DNA from: Streptomyces inusitatus
GTDB lineage: Bacteria > Actinomycetota > Actinomycetes > Streptomycetales > Streptomycetaceae
Reading direction: 5' to 3'
Length of the DNA stretch: 53,648 nt
Assembly: GCF_014651115.1 (NCBI RefSeq)
Contig: NZ_BMWG01000012.1
Location: forward strand, 48,412 to 102,059
The stretch's first letter is position 1; every line of letters starts with the position of its first letter. A model generated the notes under the pieces. That model searched no databases. It saw only the letters and a program-made list of their open reading frames with translations, and had not been told where the DNA came from. Of this stretch, positions 1 through 8,612 are shown one piece after another. Both the position numbers and the translations under genes were made by a program.

Positions 1-52
1 CTGCCGTTTGGATCAGGCTGGGCTCGCGAGCCCAGCCTGATCCAAACGGCAG
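1..52. terminator. Perfect 52-bp palindrome, probable terminator of the gene off the left edge
   Basis: Two 26-bp arms (1-26 and 27-52) are exact reverse complements with no forced spacer; the centre is CTCGCGAG. No gene lies inside. Perfect palindromes of this kind also occur at 38257-38296 and 43994-44052 between genes in this window, so a terminator is likely. No T-run follows. Because it sits exactly on the window edge, a fold-back or assembly break at a strong hairpin is the alternative. Confidence 0.6.
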
Positions 53-134
53 ACCCTAGGAGTCGCGGCGGCGGACGGAGACCCCTGGAGGCCGTGCGGC
101 AACGGACCAGCACTGGATCAGCGAAAGGCACGAG

Positions 135-1007
135 GTGACGGACTCAATGGCCGACATTGCACGCGTCGGAGTGGTGGGCTGTGGCCAGATGGGCGCGGGC
201 ATCGCGGAGGTGTGCGCGCGCAGCGGGCTGGAGGTGAAGGTCGCGGAGACCACGGGCGAGGCCCTGGAGATCGGCCGGACCCGGCTGTACAACTCGCTCG
301 CCAAGGCAGCCGAGCGGGGCAAGATCACCGAGGCGGAGCGGGACGCCACGCTGGAGCGGCTCAGCTTCACCACCGACCTCGGGGAGTTCGCCGACCGCGA
401 TCTCGTCATCGAGGCCGTCGTGGAGAACGAGCAGGTCAAGACCGAGATCTTCCGGGTGCTCGACCAGGTGGTGACCCGGCAGGACGCGATCCTCGCCTCG
501 AACACCTCCTCCATCCCGCTGGTGAAGCTGGCGGTCGCGACCTCGCGCCCCGACCAGGTCGTCGGCATCCACTTCTTCAATCCCGCCCCGGTCCAGAAGC
601 TGGTGGAGCTGATCCCCGCGCTGACCACCTCCGAGGAGACGATCCTCCGCGCGGAGGCCATGGTCGAGAAGGTGCTCGGGAAGCACGCCATCCGGGCCCA
701 GGACCGCTCGGGCTTCGTGGTGAACGCGCTGCTCATCCCGTATCTGCTCGCCGCGGTCCGGATGTTCGAATCGGGCCTGGCCAGCCGTGAGGACATCGAC
801 AACGGCATGGAGCTGGGCTGCGCCCATCCGATGGGACCGCTGAAGCTCGCGGATCTGATCGGGCTGGACACCGTCGTCTCGGTGGCGGACTCGATGTATA
901 CGGAGTTCAAGGAGCCGCTGTACGCCGCTCCCCCGCTGCTCCAGCGGATGGTGGACGCGGGACGCCTCGGCCGTAAGACGGGCTCGGGCTTCTACCCGTA
1001 CTCCTGA
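135..1007 (+). CDS. 3-hydroxybutyryl-CoA / 3-hydroxyacyl-CoA dehydrogenase
   Basis: Cytoplasmic NAD-dependent oxidation of (S)-3-hydroxyacyl-CoA, used in fatty-acid, phenylacetate or hydroxybutyrate metabolism. The N-terminus carries the Rossmann loop GCGQMGAGIAE, and the family signature HFFNPAPVQKLVELI lies mid-protein. The C-terminal helical domain includes SGFVVNALLIPYL and GPLKLADLIGLD. At 290 aa it has the usual single-domain length. The GTG at 135 was chosen because GAAAGG (123-128) lies 6 nt upstream; the ATG at 147 is possible with GAGG at 132. The gene is monocistronic, convergent with the NUDIX gene, and separated from upstream DNA by the edge palindrome. Class is firm; exact chain-length preference cannot be read. 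Confidence 0.93.
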   Translation: MTDSMADIARVGVVGCGQMGAGIAEVCARSGLEVKVAETTGEALEIGRTRLYNSLAKAAERGKITEAERDATLERLSFTTDLGEFADRDLVIEAVVENEQVKTEIFRVLDQVVTRQDAILASNTSSIPLVKLAVATSRPDQVVGIHFFNPAPVQKLVELIPALTTSEETILRAEAMVEKVLGKHAIRAQDRSGFVVNALLIPYLLAAVRMFESGLASREDIDNGMELGCAHPMGPLKLADLIGLDTVVSVADSMYTEFKEPLYAAPPLLQRMVDAGRLGRKTGSGFYPYS

Positions 1008-1061
1008 CCCGCGCTCGCGATCCCGCCGCCGAGACGTCCGGTGTGAGCCGTGGGGCAGGCT

Positions 1062-1592
1062 CTAACCGAGCCTGAGGTGGTGGAGCATCAGCAGCCCGGC
1101 CGCCATGTTGGCGGCCGGGACCTCACCCCGGGCGATCAGGTCGGGGACCAGCTTGAGCGGGATCCACTCCCGCCGGGAGGACTCGAAGTCGTCCTGGGGG
1201 TGGCCCGTGTAGGTGGCGCTCTCGGACCAGTAGAGATGGTGGCGGGCGTCGGTGAGGCCGTTCGACGGCTCGACGCTCAGCAGCGGATGGAGGGGGCCCG
1301 GACGCCAGCCGGTCTCCTCCTCCATCTCGCGGGCCGCCGCCGCCTCGATGTCCTCGCCGTCCTCGACGACGCCCGCGGCCAGCTCCCAGCCCCAACTGTC
1401 GGTGATGAAGCGGTGCCGCCACAGCAGCAGCACCTCATTGGCCTCGTTGACCGCCGTCGCGACGGCGACCGGGCGCATCCGGATCACATAGTGGTCCAGA
1501 TGCCGGCCGTCCGGGAGAGCCACATCCGCGAGATTCACCCGGAACCAGCGGTTCTCATACACATTTCGTTCGTTTAAGTTCGTCCACTGCAT
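1062..1592 (-). CDS. NUDIX hydrolase (ADP-ribose pyrophosphatase-like)
   Basis: Hydrolyses a nucleoside diphosphate linked to another moiety; the substrate is not determinable, but the layout resembles ADP-sugar pyrophosphatases. A complete Nudix box is present: G-x5-E-x7-REMEEETGW, giving the metal-binding REUxEE core, preceded by WGWELAAGVVE. About 176 aa. The frame stays open to 1628, but the ATG at 1592 has GAAAGGTGG upstream and begins just before the conserved NERNVYENRWFRV segment, so it was preferred. The gene shares its strand with the downstream-facing hydroxyacyl-CoA dehydrogenase convergently; 54 nt separate them. Confidence 0.88.
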   Translation of the reverse strand: MQWTNLNERNVYENRWFRVNLADVALPDGRHLDHYVIRMRPVAVATAVNEANEVLLLWRHRFITDSWGWELAAGVVEDGEDIEAAAAREMEEETGWRPGPLHPLLSVEPSNGLTDARHHLYWSESATYTGHPQDDFESSRREWIPLKLVPDLIARGEVPAANMAAGLLMLHHLRLG

Positions 1593-1732
1593 GTTTTGTG
1601 CCACCTTTCGACCAGTAGGTGGCAACATCGCTAGCAGCGCCCGGTGAGGCCGAAAAGGCGTCGGCCGGGCAACGGAAACGCGTCACCCCGGCCGGACGAC
1701 GGCCGCGGACGGGCCCGGACGGCCGCGAGTGG

Positions 1733-3082
1733 CTACAGCGGGACGCGGAGCGCCCCGTCGATGAGTTCCGCGACCTCCTTGGCCCGGGACGAGCCGCTGG
1801 CCATCAGATGCTCGCGCACCTCCCGCAGCCGGTCCCGGAGCCGCTGCGACTCCATGCCGCGGACCTGTACCGCCATCTCGGCGGCCCGGTCGGCCGCCCG
1901 GTCCGCCTCGCCCTGCCGCAGCTCGATCTGGCAGAGCATGGCGAGCCGGTGCACCCGGCCCCGGTCGTGCGCGGGGGAGCCGACGGCCGCCGCCGCGTGC
2001 CCATGGGCGGCCGGCAGATCCCCCAGGCTCAGCAGCGCCTCCGCGACCTGCACATTGACCAGCCCCGGCTGGACATAGCCGGTCTCGTCCGGCTCGTACC
2101 CCCGCTGGATGCGCTCCGCCTCCCGCTCGGCACGGCGGATGCAGGCGAGCGCGGCGGCGGCGTCGCCGAGATGCGCGTACGCCTTGGCCTGCATGGCGTG
2201 CAGATCGGAGGCGAGCGCCGGGGTGATCCGGCCGCCGCAGGCCCGCAGCGCGGCCTCCGCGAAGGCCACCGCCTGCCGGTACTCGGCCATGTACAGCGAC
2301 TGGTTGACCAGCAGTGCGACCGCGTACGCGCCGAGGCCCCGGTCGCCGCTGGCCTTCGCCAGGCGCAGCGCCTGGTGGAAGTAGCGCTGGGCCAGTCCAT
2401 GGGCGTCGGAGTCGTACGCGCAGATCCCGGCGACCGCGACCAGTCCGCCGGTCGCCCGGTGCAGCCGGCGGCCGAGCGCGTCGCTGTAGGAGCCGCGCAG
2501 CAGCGGGGCGGTCCGGGTGTTGAGGAATCCCACGATCCGGGCGCGGGTCACCATGCCGCCGGCCCGGCGGTACATCAGCTCGTAGTGCGCCCTGGCAGCC
2601 CGGAGCACGGCGATGTCGGCCGGGGAGACGCCGGCCCGGCCGGAGCGGGAGACGTCGGCGTCCTCCGGCGGGTTCTCCCACTCCCAGACGGGCATCACGG
2701 CGGGGGTTCCGGTGACGGCGGGGGCGTCGATGATGTGGCGCCGCTGCTGTTCGTCGGAGCGCCAGAGCGCGGCGGCCCGCTCCACGAAGCCGGAGAGCGG
2801 GGTGCCGGGCCCGTCCGCCGTCTCCCCGTGTCCCCCGCCGACCCCCAGTCCGATGTCGCCGAGGGTCAGGGCGCGGCCCAGCCGGGCGGCGAACACCTCG
2901 CAGATGAGGTCGGGCACCTGGCCGCGCGGGCGCTGGCCCTTGAGCCAGCGGGCGACGGCGGTGTGTTCGTACCGCAGGGAGAGCCCCTTGGCGCGGCCGG
3001 CCCGGTTGACCCGGGCGGCGAGGCCCGCGTGGGAGAAACCGGCCTCGTCCAGCAGGGCGTCGAGCAGGGTGTTGGGCTGCAT
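1733..3082 (-). CDS. HTH/TPR regulatory protein (NsdA-like family)
   Basis: 449-residue cytoplasmic protein. Residues about 1-75 look like a divergent helix-turn-helix (LLDALLDEAGFSHAGLAARV, then HTAVARWLKGQRPRG). The rest is helical with TPR-like repeats such as ALRLAKASGDRGLGAYAV, DLHAMQAKAYAHLGD and VNVQVAEALLSLGDLPAAH. Streptomyces encodes many such proteins, of which NsdA is the best-known example and a negative regulator of differentiation. Orthology to NsdA itself is not claimed. A TTCACAC-N3-GTGTGAA inverted repeat lies 44 nt upstream of the start and may be its operator. The PP2C phosphatase gene is upstream on the same strand. Confidence 0.72.
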   Translation of the reverse strand: MQPNTLLDALLDEAGFSHAGLAARVNRAGRAKGLSLRYEHTAVARWLKGQRPRGQVPDLICEVFAARLGRALTLGDIGLGVGGGHGETADGPGTPLSGFVERAAALWRSDEQQRRHIIDAPAVTGTPAVMPVWEWENPPEDADVSRSGRAGVSPADIAVLRAARAHYELMYRRAGGMVTRARIVGFLNTRTAPLLRGSYSDALGRRLHRATGGLVAVAGICAYDSDAHGLAQRYFHQALRLAKASGDRGLGAYAVALLVNQSLYMAEYRQAVAFAEAALRACGGRITPALASDLHAMQAKAYAHLGDAAAALACIRRAEREAERIQRGYEPDETGYVQPGLVNVQVAEALLSLGDLPAAHGHAAAAVGSPAHDRGRVHRLAMLCQIELRQGEADRAADRAAEMAVQVRGMESQRLRDRLREVREHLMASGSSRAKEVAELIDGALRVPL

Positions 3083-3125
3083 GGCCTCTCCGGGGGCGAG
3101 TGCGTTTCAGCGTAGTGGAAGGGGA

Positions 3126-3142
3126 TTCACACGGGGTGTGAA
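3126..3142. promoter_or_regulatory. Candidate operator TTCACAC-GGG-GTGTGAA
   Basis: Perfect 7-bp inverted repeat with a 3-bp spacer, 44-60 nt upstream of the HTH/TPR gene start at 3082. The 289-bp gap (3083-3371) otherwise shows no gene. Position and symmetry fit a dimeric repressor site; which protein binds is unknown, and autoregulation is only an inference. Confidence 0.45.
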
Positions 3143-3371
3143 CCGAGTGCCCCGATCCGTGCCGCACACGCTCTGCCGCCCCGCGGGGCACCCGTGTTGA
3201 CTGAGCGGCCTCTCACAGTGGCGGCCGGACCACCGGGCTCCCCCTCAGTTCGCGCGGTGGTCGCCGTGAGCGTCGTCCGTCCCGCCGATCTGCCCGGCAC
3301 TCCGCGGCGGGGCGGGCGGCACAGGCCGCGGGGCGATCCTTCGTCCGCCTTCCCGGCGCCGACCCACGCGG

Positions 3372-4520
3372 TCAGCGGGCGGAGGGTTGTCTCCGGGTCC
3401 GGCGCGGTGTTTCCCCACACCGCGCCGGCACCCGTGCGCGGTCGTCGTGGAGCGCCAGGAACGCCACATCGTCGGTGAGCCGTCCGCCGGTGTGGCGCAG
3501 CAGCTGGGAGCCGACGGAGGCGATCAGCTCGGTGGGTCCCCCGGCGGGCCGGGGGCCGGTGACCGCTTCGGCGAGTACGGCCTCCAGCGGGAAGAAACGG
3601 CCTTCCGGGTCGCGGGCGTCGGCCGCGCCGTCGGTGTGCAGAAAGAGCGTCTCGCCGGGGCGGAGCCGGGCGCAGCGGCGGATCCCGAGCTCCGTCGGGA
3701 GGGGGAAGAGCCCGAGCGGCGGCAGGGGTTCGGCGGTGGACAGGGGCCGTACGCCGCCGTCGCCGCCGAGCCGGTAGGGCCAGGGGTGGCCGCAGTTGAG
3801 CGCGAGTACGCAGCCGTCCGCGCCGATCTGGAGCAGCAGCACGGTCACGAACTCCTCGCCGTCGTCGGCGGGCCGGTGCTCGGGCTCGCGCAGATGCCGC
3901 TGTACGGAGCGCTCCAGTCGGCGCAGTACGCCGCCGAGGCGCGGTTCGTCGTGGGCGGCCTCCCGGAAGCCGCCGAGGACGGCGGCGACGGTGGAGACGG
4001 CGGGCAGTCCATGGCCCCGGACGTCGCCTATGACGACGCGGGTGCCGTACGGGGTGGCCACGGCCGCGTACAGGTCGCCGCCCGCGGAGAGCCGGGTGGC
4101 GGCGAGGGCGAGGCCGCCGATCCTGGGCGGCAGCGGGCGCAGCAGCGCGTGCTGGGTGGCTTCGGCGACGGCGCGGACGCGGCGCAGTTCGCGGTGGAGG
4201 CGGAGGCGGGCCCCGACGACGAGGCCGCTGCCGACGGCGATCAGGAGGACGCCTGCGAGGATGCGTTCGCCGAGGCTCTCGGGGTGTTCGTCGGGGAGTC
4301 CGATCCGCCAGGTGAGGGCGGCGGCTCCGCAGGCGACGGGGACTCCGAGGGGCAGCATCCGCCGCAGTCGGCGGGTGTGCGCGGGGTCCGGCCATCGCTC
4401 GCGGCGCGGGATGCGGGCGCCGGCCGGCCTGCTCGGCCGGTCCGGAGCTTTCTCAGACGCGGGGGCCGTGCCCGCTCTGCGCACGGCCGGGAAGGGGCGT
4501 ATTCCCCTGATACGAATCAT
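3372..4520 (-). CDS. Membrane-anchored PP2C-type (SpoIIE domain) serine phosphatase
   Basis: 382 aa. Two hydrophobic helices near residues 55-70 and 85-105 (LPLGVPVACGAAALTW, ILAGVLLIAVGSGLVVGA) precede a SpoIIE/PP2C catalytic domain. Metal-binding motifs are visible in order: SAGGDLYAA, GDVRGHGLPA, NCGHPWPYRL, TDGAADARD and LTDDVAFLAL. Such phosphatases in Streptomyces usually act on anti-anti-sigma factors. No sensor domain or partner anti-sigma factor is adjacent. The ATG at 4520 has GAGGGG 8 nt upstream. The C-terminal tail after the domain is Arg-rich and may be non-conserved. Confidence 0.88.
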   Translation of the reverse strand: MIRIRGIRPFPAVRRAGTAPASEKAPDRPSRPAGARIPRRERWPDPAHTRRLRRMLPLGVPVACGAAALTWRIGLPDEHPESLGERILAGVLLIAVGSGLVVGARLRLHRELRRVRAVAEATQHALLRPLPPRIGGLALAATRLSAGGDLYAAVATPYGTRVVIGDVRGHGLPAVSTVAAVLGGFREAAHDEPRLGGVLRRLERSVQRHLREPEHRPADDGEEFVTVLLLQIGADGCVLALNCGHPWPYRLGGDGGVRPLSTAEPLPPLGLFPLPTELGIRRCARLRPGETLFLHTDGAADARDPEGRFFPLEAVLAEAVTGPRPAGGPTELIASVGSQLLRHTGGRLTDDVAFLALHDDRARVPARCGETPRRTRRQPSAR

Positions 4521-4693
4521 GCCGTGGTCCCCTCATAGGCCCTCTCCGGCGTAGTCGGCCGCCCGGGCAGCCGGGTCGATTCTGTCGACCGAATGGGGGA
4601 AGCAGGGGCAACCCTTCCGATTCTCACCCGAATGAGTGAGTCGAGTGGCGTTCGACTCTCCCCGGGGCGGCTGTGGCCTCCCGGCGTGGAAAA
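4521..4693. other. Intergenic leader of the PP2C gene with small inverted repeats
   Basis: No gene seen. Contains GTCGA-TTCTG-TCGAC (4575-4589) and a CTCAC/GTGAG repeat around 4633-4652, either of which could be part of the PP2C promoter region. No consensus -10/-35 pair was convincing. Confidence 0.35.
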
Positions 4694-4733
4694 GCCGCAG
4701 GGGCGCGTCCGGATACGGATGCGCCCCTGCGGC
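4694..4733 (-). terminator. Rho-independent terminator of pheST
   Basis: 13-bp perfect stem (4694-4706 with 4721-4733) whose 14-nt loop contains a further 4-bp TCCG/CGGA pairing. On the minus strand the hairpin is followed directly by TTTT (4690-4693 region). It lies 16 nt after the pheT stop. Confidence 0.85.
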
Positions 4734-4748
4734 CGGGTGGCGGGAGGG

Positions 4749-7277
4749 TCAGGCTCCCCGGAGGACCGCTCCGGTCCGCTCGGTCGCGTGGGCGACCGCC
4801 GCGTCACGGGCGGCGGAGGCCTCCTCGACGGTGAGCGTGCGGTCGGCGGCGCGGAACCGCAGGGCGTACGCCAGCGACTTCTTGCCCTCGCCGAGCTGTT
4901 CGCCGGTGAAGGTGTCGAACAGCCGGATGGACTCCAGCAGCTCGCCCGCGCCGAGCGTCAGCGCGTGCTCGACGGCGGCGGCGGGGACGCCCGCGTCCAC
5001 GACGAGCGCCACGTCCTGGGTCGCCACCGGGAAGGCGGAGATCCGGGGCGCGGTCAGCTCGCCCTCGCCCGCCCGCTCCACCAGGTCCAGGTTCAGCTCC
5101 ATGGCGCAGGTGCGCTCGGGCAGCCCGAGGGCCTTGACGACGCGGGGGTGCAGCTCTCCGGCGTGTCCGACGGGCGTCTTCACCCCGTCGAGGACGACGG
5201 ACAGCTCGGCGCAGCGGCCGGGGTGCCAGGGGCCGTACCGCCCCTGGTCCACGGCGAGTTCGGCGCCGGACTCACGGGCGACGAGGCGGGCGGCCTCGAT
5301 CGCGTCCGCCCAGTTCGCCGGGTGTCCGCCGCCCCACCAGCCGGAGCGCTCGCGGGCTCCGGCGAGGACGACGGCGGCGTGCCTGGGCTGCACCGGCAGT
5401 GCGGCGTCCAGTACGGCGATCTCCGCGTCGGTGGGCCTGCGGTCGACGGGCAGCGACAGCGCGGCGGCCCGCTCGGCGGCCGGGTGGAAGACCAGCCCGG
5501 TCTCGAAGAGCGCGAGGTCGTGGCTGCCGCGCCCGGTGTTGCGGCGCAGCGCGCCGAGCAGTCCGGGCAGCAGGGTGCTGCGGAGCGAGGGCTCCTCGTC
5601 GGAGAGCGGGTTGACGAGCGTGACCAGCCGGCGGGCGGGGTCGTCCGCCGGGAGGTCGAGCTGGTCGAGGACGCGCGCGCCGATGAAGGGGTAGTTCGGC
5701 GCTTCCACATAGCCCGCTCCGGCGAGCGCCCGGCCGACCCTGCGGTGCAGCCGCTGGCGTCCGGTCAGCCCGCGCCCGGCCGGCGGCCTGGGCAGCGTGG
5801 CGGGCAGGTTCTCGTACCCCTCCAGCCGGATGACCTCTTCGGCGAGGTCGTTGGGCGCGGTGAGGTCGGGACGCCACGAGGGGACGGTGACGACCAGCTC
5901 GTCCTGTCCGTAGACGTCGCAGCCGACCTCCTGGAGACGGCGTACGACGGTCTCCCGGCCGTACTCGACACCGGCGACCCGGTCGGGGTGGTCGGCCGCC
6001 ATCGAGACCGTGCGCGGCGCGGACGGCGAGACGATGTGGGTGACGCCGGCCTCGGCGGTCCCTCCGGCGAGCAGCACCAGCAGATCGACGGTGCGCTGTG
6101 CGGCGGCGGCCCCGGCCTGCGGGTCGACTCCGCGCTCGAAGCGCTTGGACGCCTCGGAGGAGAGCTTGTGGCGGCGCGCGGTCCGGGCGATGGCGACCGG
6201 GTCGAAGTGCGCGGCCTCGATGACGACCTCGGTGGTGCCCCGGATCGCTCCGGTCTCCGGGTCGGGCGCGGCGTCGGCGATCTCGGTGTCGGCTCCGCCC
6301 ATCACGCCCGCGAGGCCGATCGGCCCCCGGTCGTCGGTGATGACGAGGTCCTGGGCGTCCAGGGTGCGGACGACTCCGTCGAGGGTGGTGAGCTTCTCGC
6401 CGGCCTCGGCGCGGCGGACGCCGATGGGGCCCTCGACGCGGGTGCGGTCGTAGGCGTGCAGCGGCTGGCCCAGCTCCAGCATCACGTAGTTGGTGATGTC
6501 CACGGCGAGCGAGATCGGGCGCATGCCCGCCTTCTGGAGGCGGCGCCGGAGCCAGATCGGGGAGCGCGCCTCGGGGTCGAGCCCGGTGACGGTGCGCGCG
6601 GTGAAGCGGTCGCAGCCGATCGGGTCCGAGACCTTGACGGGGTAGCCGTACGCGTTGGGTCCGGGGACGTCCAGCAGCGCGGGGTCGCGCAGCGGCAGCC
6701 CGTAGGCGGTGGCGGTCTCGCGGGCGACGCCGCGCAGCGAGAGGCAGTAGCCGCGGTCGGGGGTGACGGCGATGTCGAGGACCTCGTCGTACAGCCCCAG
6801 CAGCTCGATGGCGTCGATGCCGGTCTCGTGCTCGGGCGGCAGGACGATGATGCCCTTGGTGCCGTCGTCGCCCATGCCCAGTTCGTCGGTGGAGCAGATC
6901 ATGCCCCGGGACATCCGGCCGTACGTCTTGCGCTCGGCGATCCGGAAGTCGCCGGGCAGGACCGCGCCGGGGAGCGCCACGACGACCTTGTCGCCGACGG
7001 CGAAGTTCCGCGCGCCGCAGATGATCTCCTGCGGCTCGCCGGTCGTATTGGCCTGGCCCACGTCCACCAGGCAGTGGCGGATGGGCTTCTTGAACTCGGT
7101 GAGTTCCTCGATGGCGGCGACACGGCCGACGACCAGGGGGCCGGTGAGGCCGGCGCCGAGCTGCTCGACGGCCTCGACCTCAAGGCCGGCGGCGATGAGC
7201 TTGGCCTGTACGTCACGGCCGGTCTCCGTCGCCGGCAGGTCGACGTACTCCCGCAGCCAGGAAAGCGGGACCCGCAT
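4749..7277 (-). CDS. pheT: Phenylalanyl-tRNA synthetase beta subunit
   Basis: 842-residue beta chain of the cytoplasmic alpha2-beta2 enzyme that charges tRNA-Phe. It starts MRVPLSWLREYVDL and carries the tRNA-binding OB domain early (VVGRVAAIEELTEFKKP), then B3/B4 editing and core domains (RFTARTVTGLDPEARSPIWLRRRL), and the C-terminal anticodon-binding FDX-ACB domain (ISAFPVATQDVALVVD). Length is normal for bacteria. Its ATG shares one base with the pheS stop (TGATG), indicating translational coupling. Transcription ends at the T-run hairpin 4694-4733. Confidence 0.98.
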   Translation of the reverse strand: MRVPLSWLREYVDLPATETGRDVQAKLIAAGLEVEAVEQLGAGLTGPLVVGRVAAIEELTEFKKPIRHCLVDVGQANTTGEPQEIICGARNFAVGDKVVVALPGAVLPGDFRIAERKTYGRMSRGMICSTDELGMGDDGTKGIIVLPPEHETGIDAIELLGLYDEVLDIAVTPDRGYCLSLRGVARETATAYGLPLRDPALLDVPGPNAYGYPVKVSDPIGCDRFTARTVTGLDPEARSPIWLRRRLQKAGMRPISLAVDITNYVMLELGQPLHAYDRTRVEGPIGVRRAEAGEKLTTLDGVVRTLDAQDLVITDDRGPIGLAGVMGGADTEIADAAPDPETGAIRGTTEVVIEAAHFDPVAIARTARRHKLSSEASKRFERGVDPQAGAAAAQRTVDLLVLLAGGTAEAGVTHIVSPSAPRTVSMAADHPDRVAGVEYGRETVVRRLQEVGCDVYGQDELVVTVPSWRPDLTAPNDLAEEVIRLEGYENLPATLPRPPAGRGLTGRQRLHRRVGRALAGAGYVEAPNYPFIGARVLDQLDLPADDPARRLVTLVNPLSDEEPSLRSTLLPGLLGALRRNTGRGSHDLALFETGLVFHPAAERAAALSLPVDRRPTDAEIAVLDAALPVQPRHAAVVLAGARERSGWWGGGHPANWADAIEAARLVARESGAELAVDQGRYGPWHPGRCAELSVVLDGVKTPVGHAGELHPRVVKALGLPERTCAMELNLDLVERAGEGELTAPRISAFPVATQDVALVVDAGVPAAAVEHALTLGAGELLESIRLFDTFTGEQLGEGKKSLAYALRFRAADRTLTVEEASAARDAAVAHATERTGAVLRGA

Positions 7278-8398
7278 CAGATCTCCATCCCGAACGGCCT
7301 GGTGAAACGAACGTCACCCTCGACCATGTCTCGCATGTCTTCTACGTTGTGGCGGAACATCAGCATCCGTTCGATGCCGAACCCGAAGGCGAATCCGCTG
7401 TACTTGCTGGGGTCGACGCCGCAGGCGACGAGCACCTTGGGGTTGACCATTCCGCAGCCGCCCAGCTCGATCCAGCCCTCGCTGGAGCAGGTGCGGCAGG
7501 GGCGGTCCGGGTTGCCGACGGACGCGCCGCGGCAGACGTAGCAGACCATGTCCATCTCGGCGGACGGCTCGGTGAAGGGGAAGAAATTCGGCCGCAGCCG
7601 GGTCGTCATCCCCTCGCCGAAGAGCGCCTGCACCATGTGGTCCAGGGTGCCCTTGAGGTCCGCCATGGTCAGGCCCTCGTCCACGGCGAGCAGCTCGACC
7701 TGGTGGAAGACGGGGGTGTGGGTGGCGTCCAGCTCGTCGGTGCGGTACACCCGGCCGGGGCAGATCACATACACCGGCGGCTCACGGTCGAGCAGCGAGC
7801 GGATCTGCACCGGGGAGGTGTGGGTGCGCAGCACGACCCCGGAGTCCGCCGTGCCGTCGGGGCCTGCCACGAAGAAGGTGTCGGCCTCGCCGCGCGCGGG
7901 GTGGTCGGGGCCGATGTTCAGCGCGTCGAAGTTGAACCACTCGGCCTCGGCCTCGGGGCCCTCGGCGACCTCGTAGCCCATGGCGACGAAGACGTCCTCG
8001 ATGCGCTCCGAGAGGGTGGTCAGCGGGTGGCGGGCGCCCGCCTGGATCCGGTCGTACGGCAGGGTGACGTCCACCGCCTCCTCGACCAGCACCCGGGCGT
8101 CGCGCTCGGCCTCCAGCTCGCTCTGGCGGGCCGCGAGCGCCTTGCTCACCGCGCCGCGGGCCTGGCCCACGCGCTTTCCGGCCTGGGCCTTCGCCTGCGG
8201 GGGCAGCGCGCCGATCTCACGGTTGGCGAGTGCCAGCGGCGAGGCTCCGCCGGTGTGCGCGACCTTCTCGGCCGCGAGCGCGTCGAGGTCGCCGGCGGCC
8301 GCGAAGGCGGCGAGCGCCTCGTCCCGCATGCGCTCGATCTCTTCCGGTTTCAGTGCCTCGACCTCGACAGGGTCGTACGACTTGTTCGGTGCCGACAT
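7277..8398 (-). CDS. pheS: Phenylalanyl-tRNA synthetase alpha subunit
   Basis: 373-residue class II catalytic chain that forms Phe-tRNA(Phe) with PheT. After an N-terminal coiled-coil region come class II motifs including HPLTTLSERIEDVF, LRTHTSPVQIRSLL, RVYRTDELDATHTPVFHQVE and the C-terminal GFAFGFGIERMLMFRHNVEDMR. The start MSAPNKSYDPVEVEAL at 8398 was chosen; the frame is open upstream to 8509 but that part is not conserved in type. The Shine-Dalgarno GGGAAGAG is unusually close. A leader of roughly 110 nt with a 7-bp hairpin (8448-8464) precedes it. Confidence 0.97.
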   Translation of the reverse strand: MSAPNKSYDPVEVEALKPEEIERMRDEALAAFAAAGDLDALAAEKVAHTGGASPLALANREIGALPPQAKAQAGKRVGQARGAVSKALAARQSELEAERDARVLVEEAVDVTLPYDRIQAGARHPLTTLSERIEDVFVAMGYEVAEGPEAEAEWFNFDALNIGPDHPARGEADTFFVAGPDGTADSGVVLRTHTSPVQIRSLLDREPPVYVICPGRVYRTDELDATHTPVFHQVELLAVDEGLTMADLKGTLDHMVQALFGEGMTTRLRPNFFPFTEPSAEMDMVCYVCRGASVGNPDRPCRTCSSEGWIELGGCGMVNPKVLVACGVDPSKYSGFAFGFGIERMLMFRHNVEDMRDMVEGDVRFTRPFGMEI

Positions 8399-8447
8399 CT
8401 CTTCCCGTGCTTCCGATTGGCTGATGCTGCGCTGAATGCTGCGTTTA

Positions 8448-8464
8448 CCGGGGGACACCCCCGG
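8448..8464 (-). promoter_or_regulatory. Leader stem-loop upstream of pheS
   Basis: CCGGGGG-ACA-CCCCCGG, 7-bp perfect stem with a 3-nt loop, 50 nt before the pheS start and downstream of the candidate promoter. No Phe-rich leader peptide or T-box motif was found, so if it regulates pheST the mechanism is not one I recognise. Confidence 0.4.
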
Positions 8465-8515
8465 ACCTGTGTGCCCCGCTCGACGTCCATGTGGGCACGA
8501 AGGCGCCAAAGGCCG

Positions 8516-8521
8516 ATTCTA
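8516..8521 (-). promoter_or_regulatory. Candidate pheST -10 element TAGAAT
   Basis: TAGAAT on the minus strand matches the Streptomyces housekeeping -10 consensus. The -35 region at 17-18 nt (ACCAGC/GACCAG) is weak. It would give a 5' leader of about 110 nt for pheS and is separate from the histidine kinase gene that ends at 8613. Confidence 0.45.
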
Positions 8522-8612
8522 AAGGGCGCGCGGGGACGGCTGGTCCGGGGACGGTCCCGGGGGGTCCCGCCGGGGGTGGTCCGCTCGGCGGGGCGGGAAG
8601 CCCGGGGGCGGC

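Noticed and set aside
4593..7541. Long open frame on the plus strand opposite pheT (about 980 codons)
   Set aside because: Its protein has no recognisable domain, and it mirrors pheT codons. GC-rich DNA gives long antisense frames; pheT is certain.
8399..8515. Phe-rich leader peptide upstream of pheS
   Set aside because: The small ATG frame in the leader has only one Phe codon and runs on in frame with pheS-region shadow.
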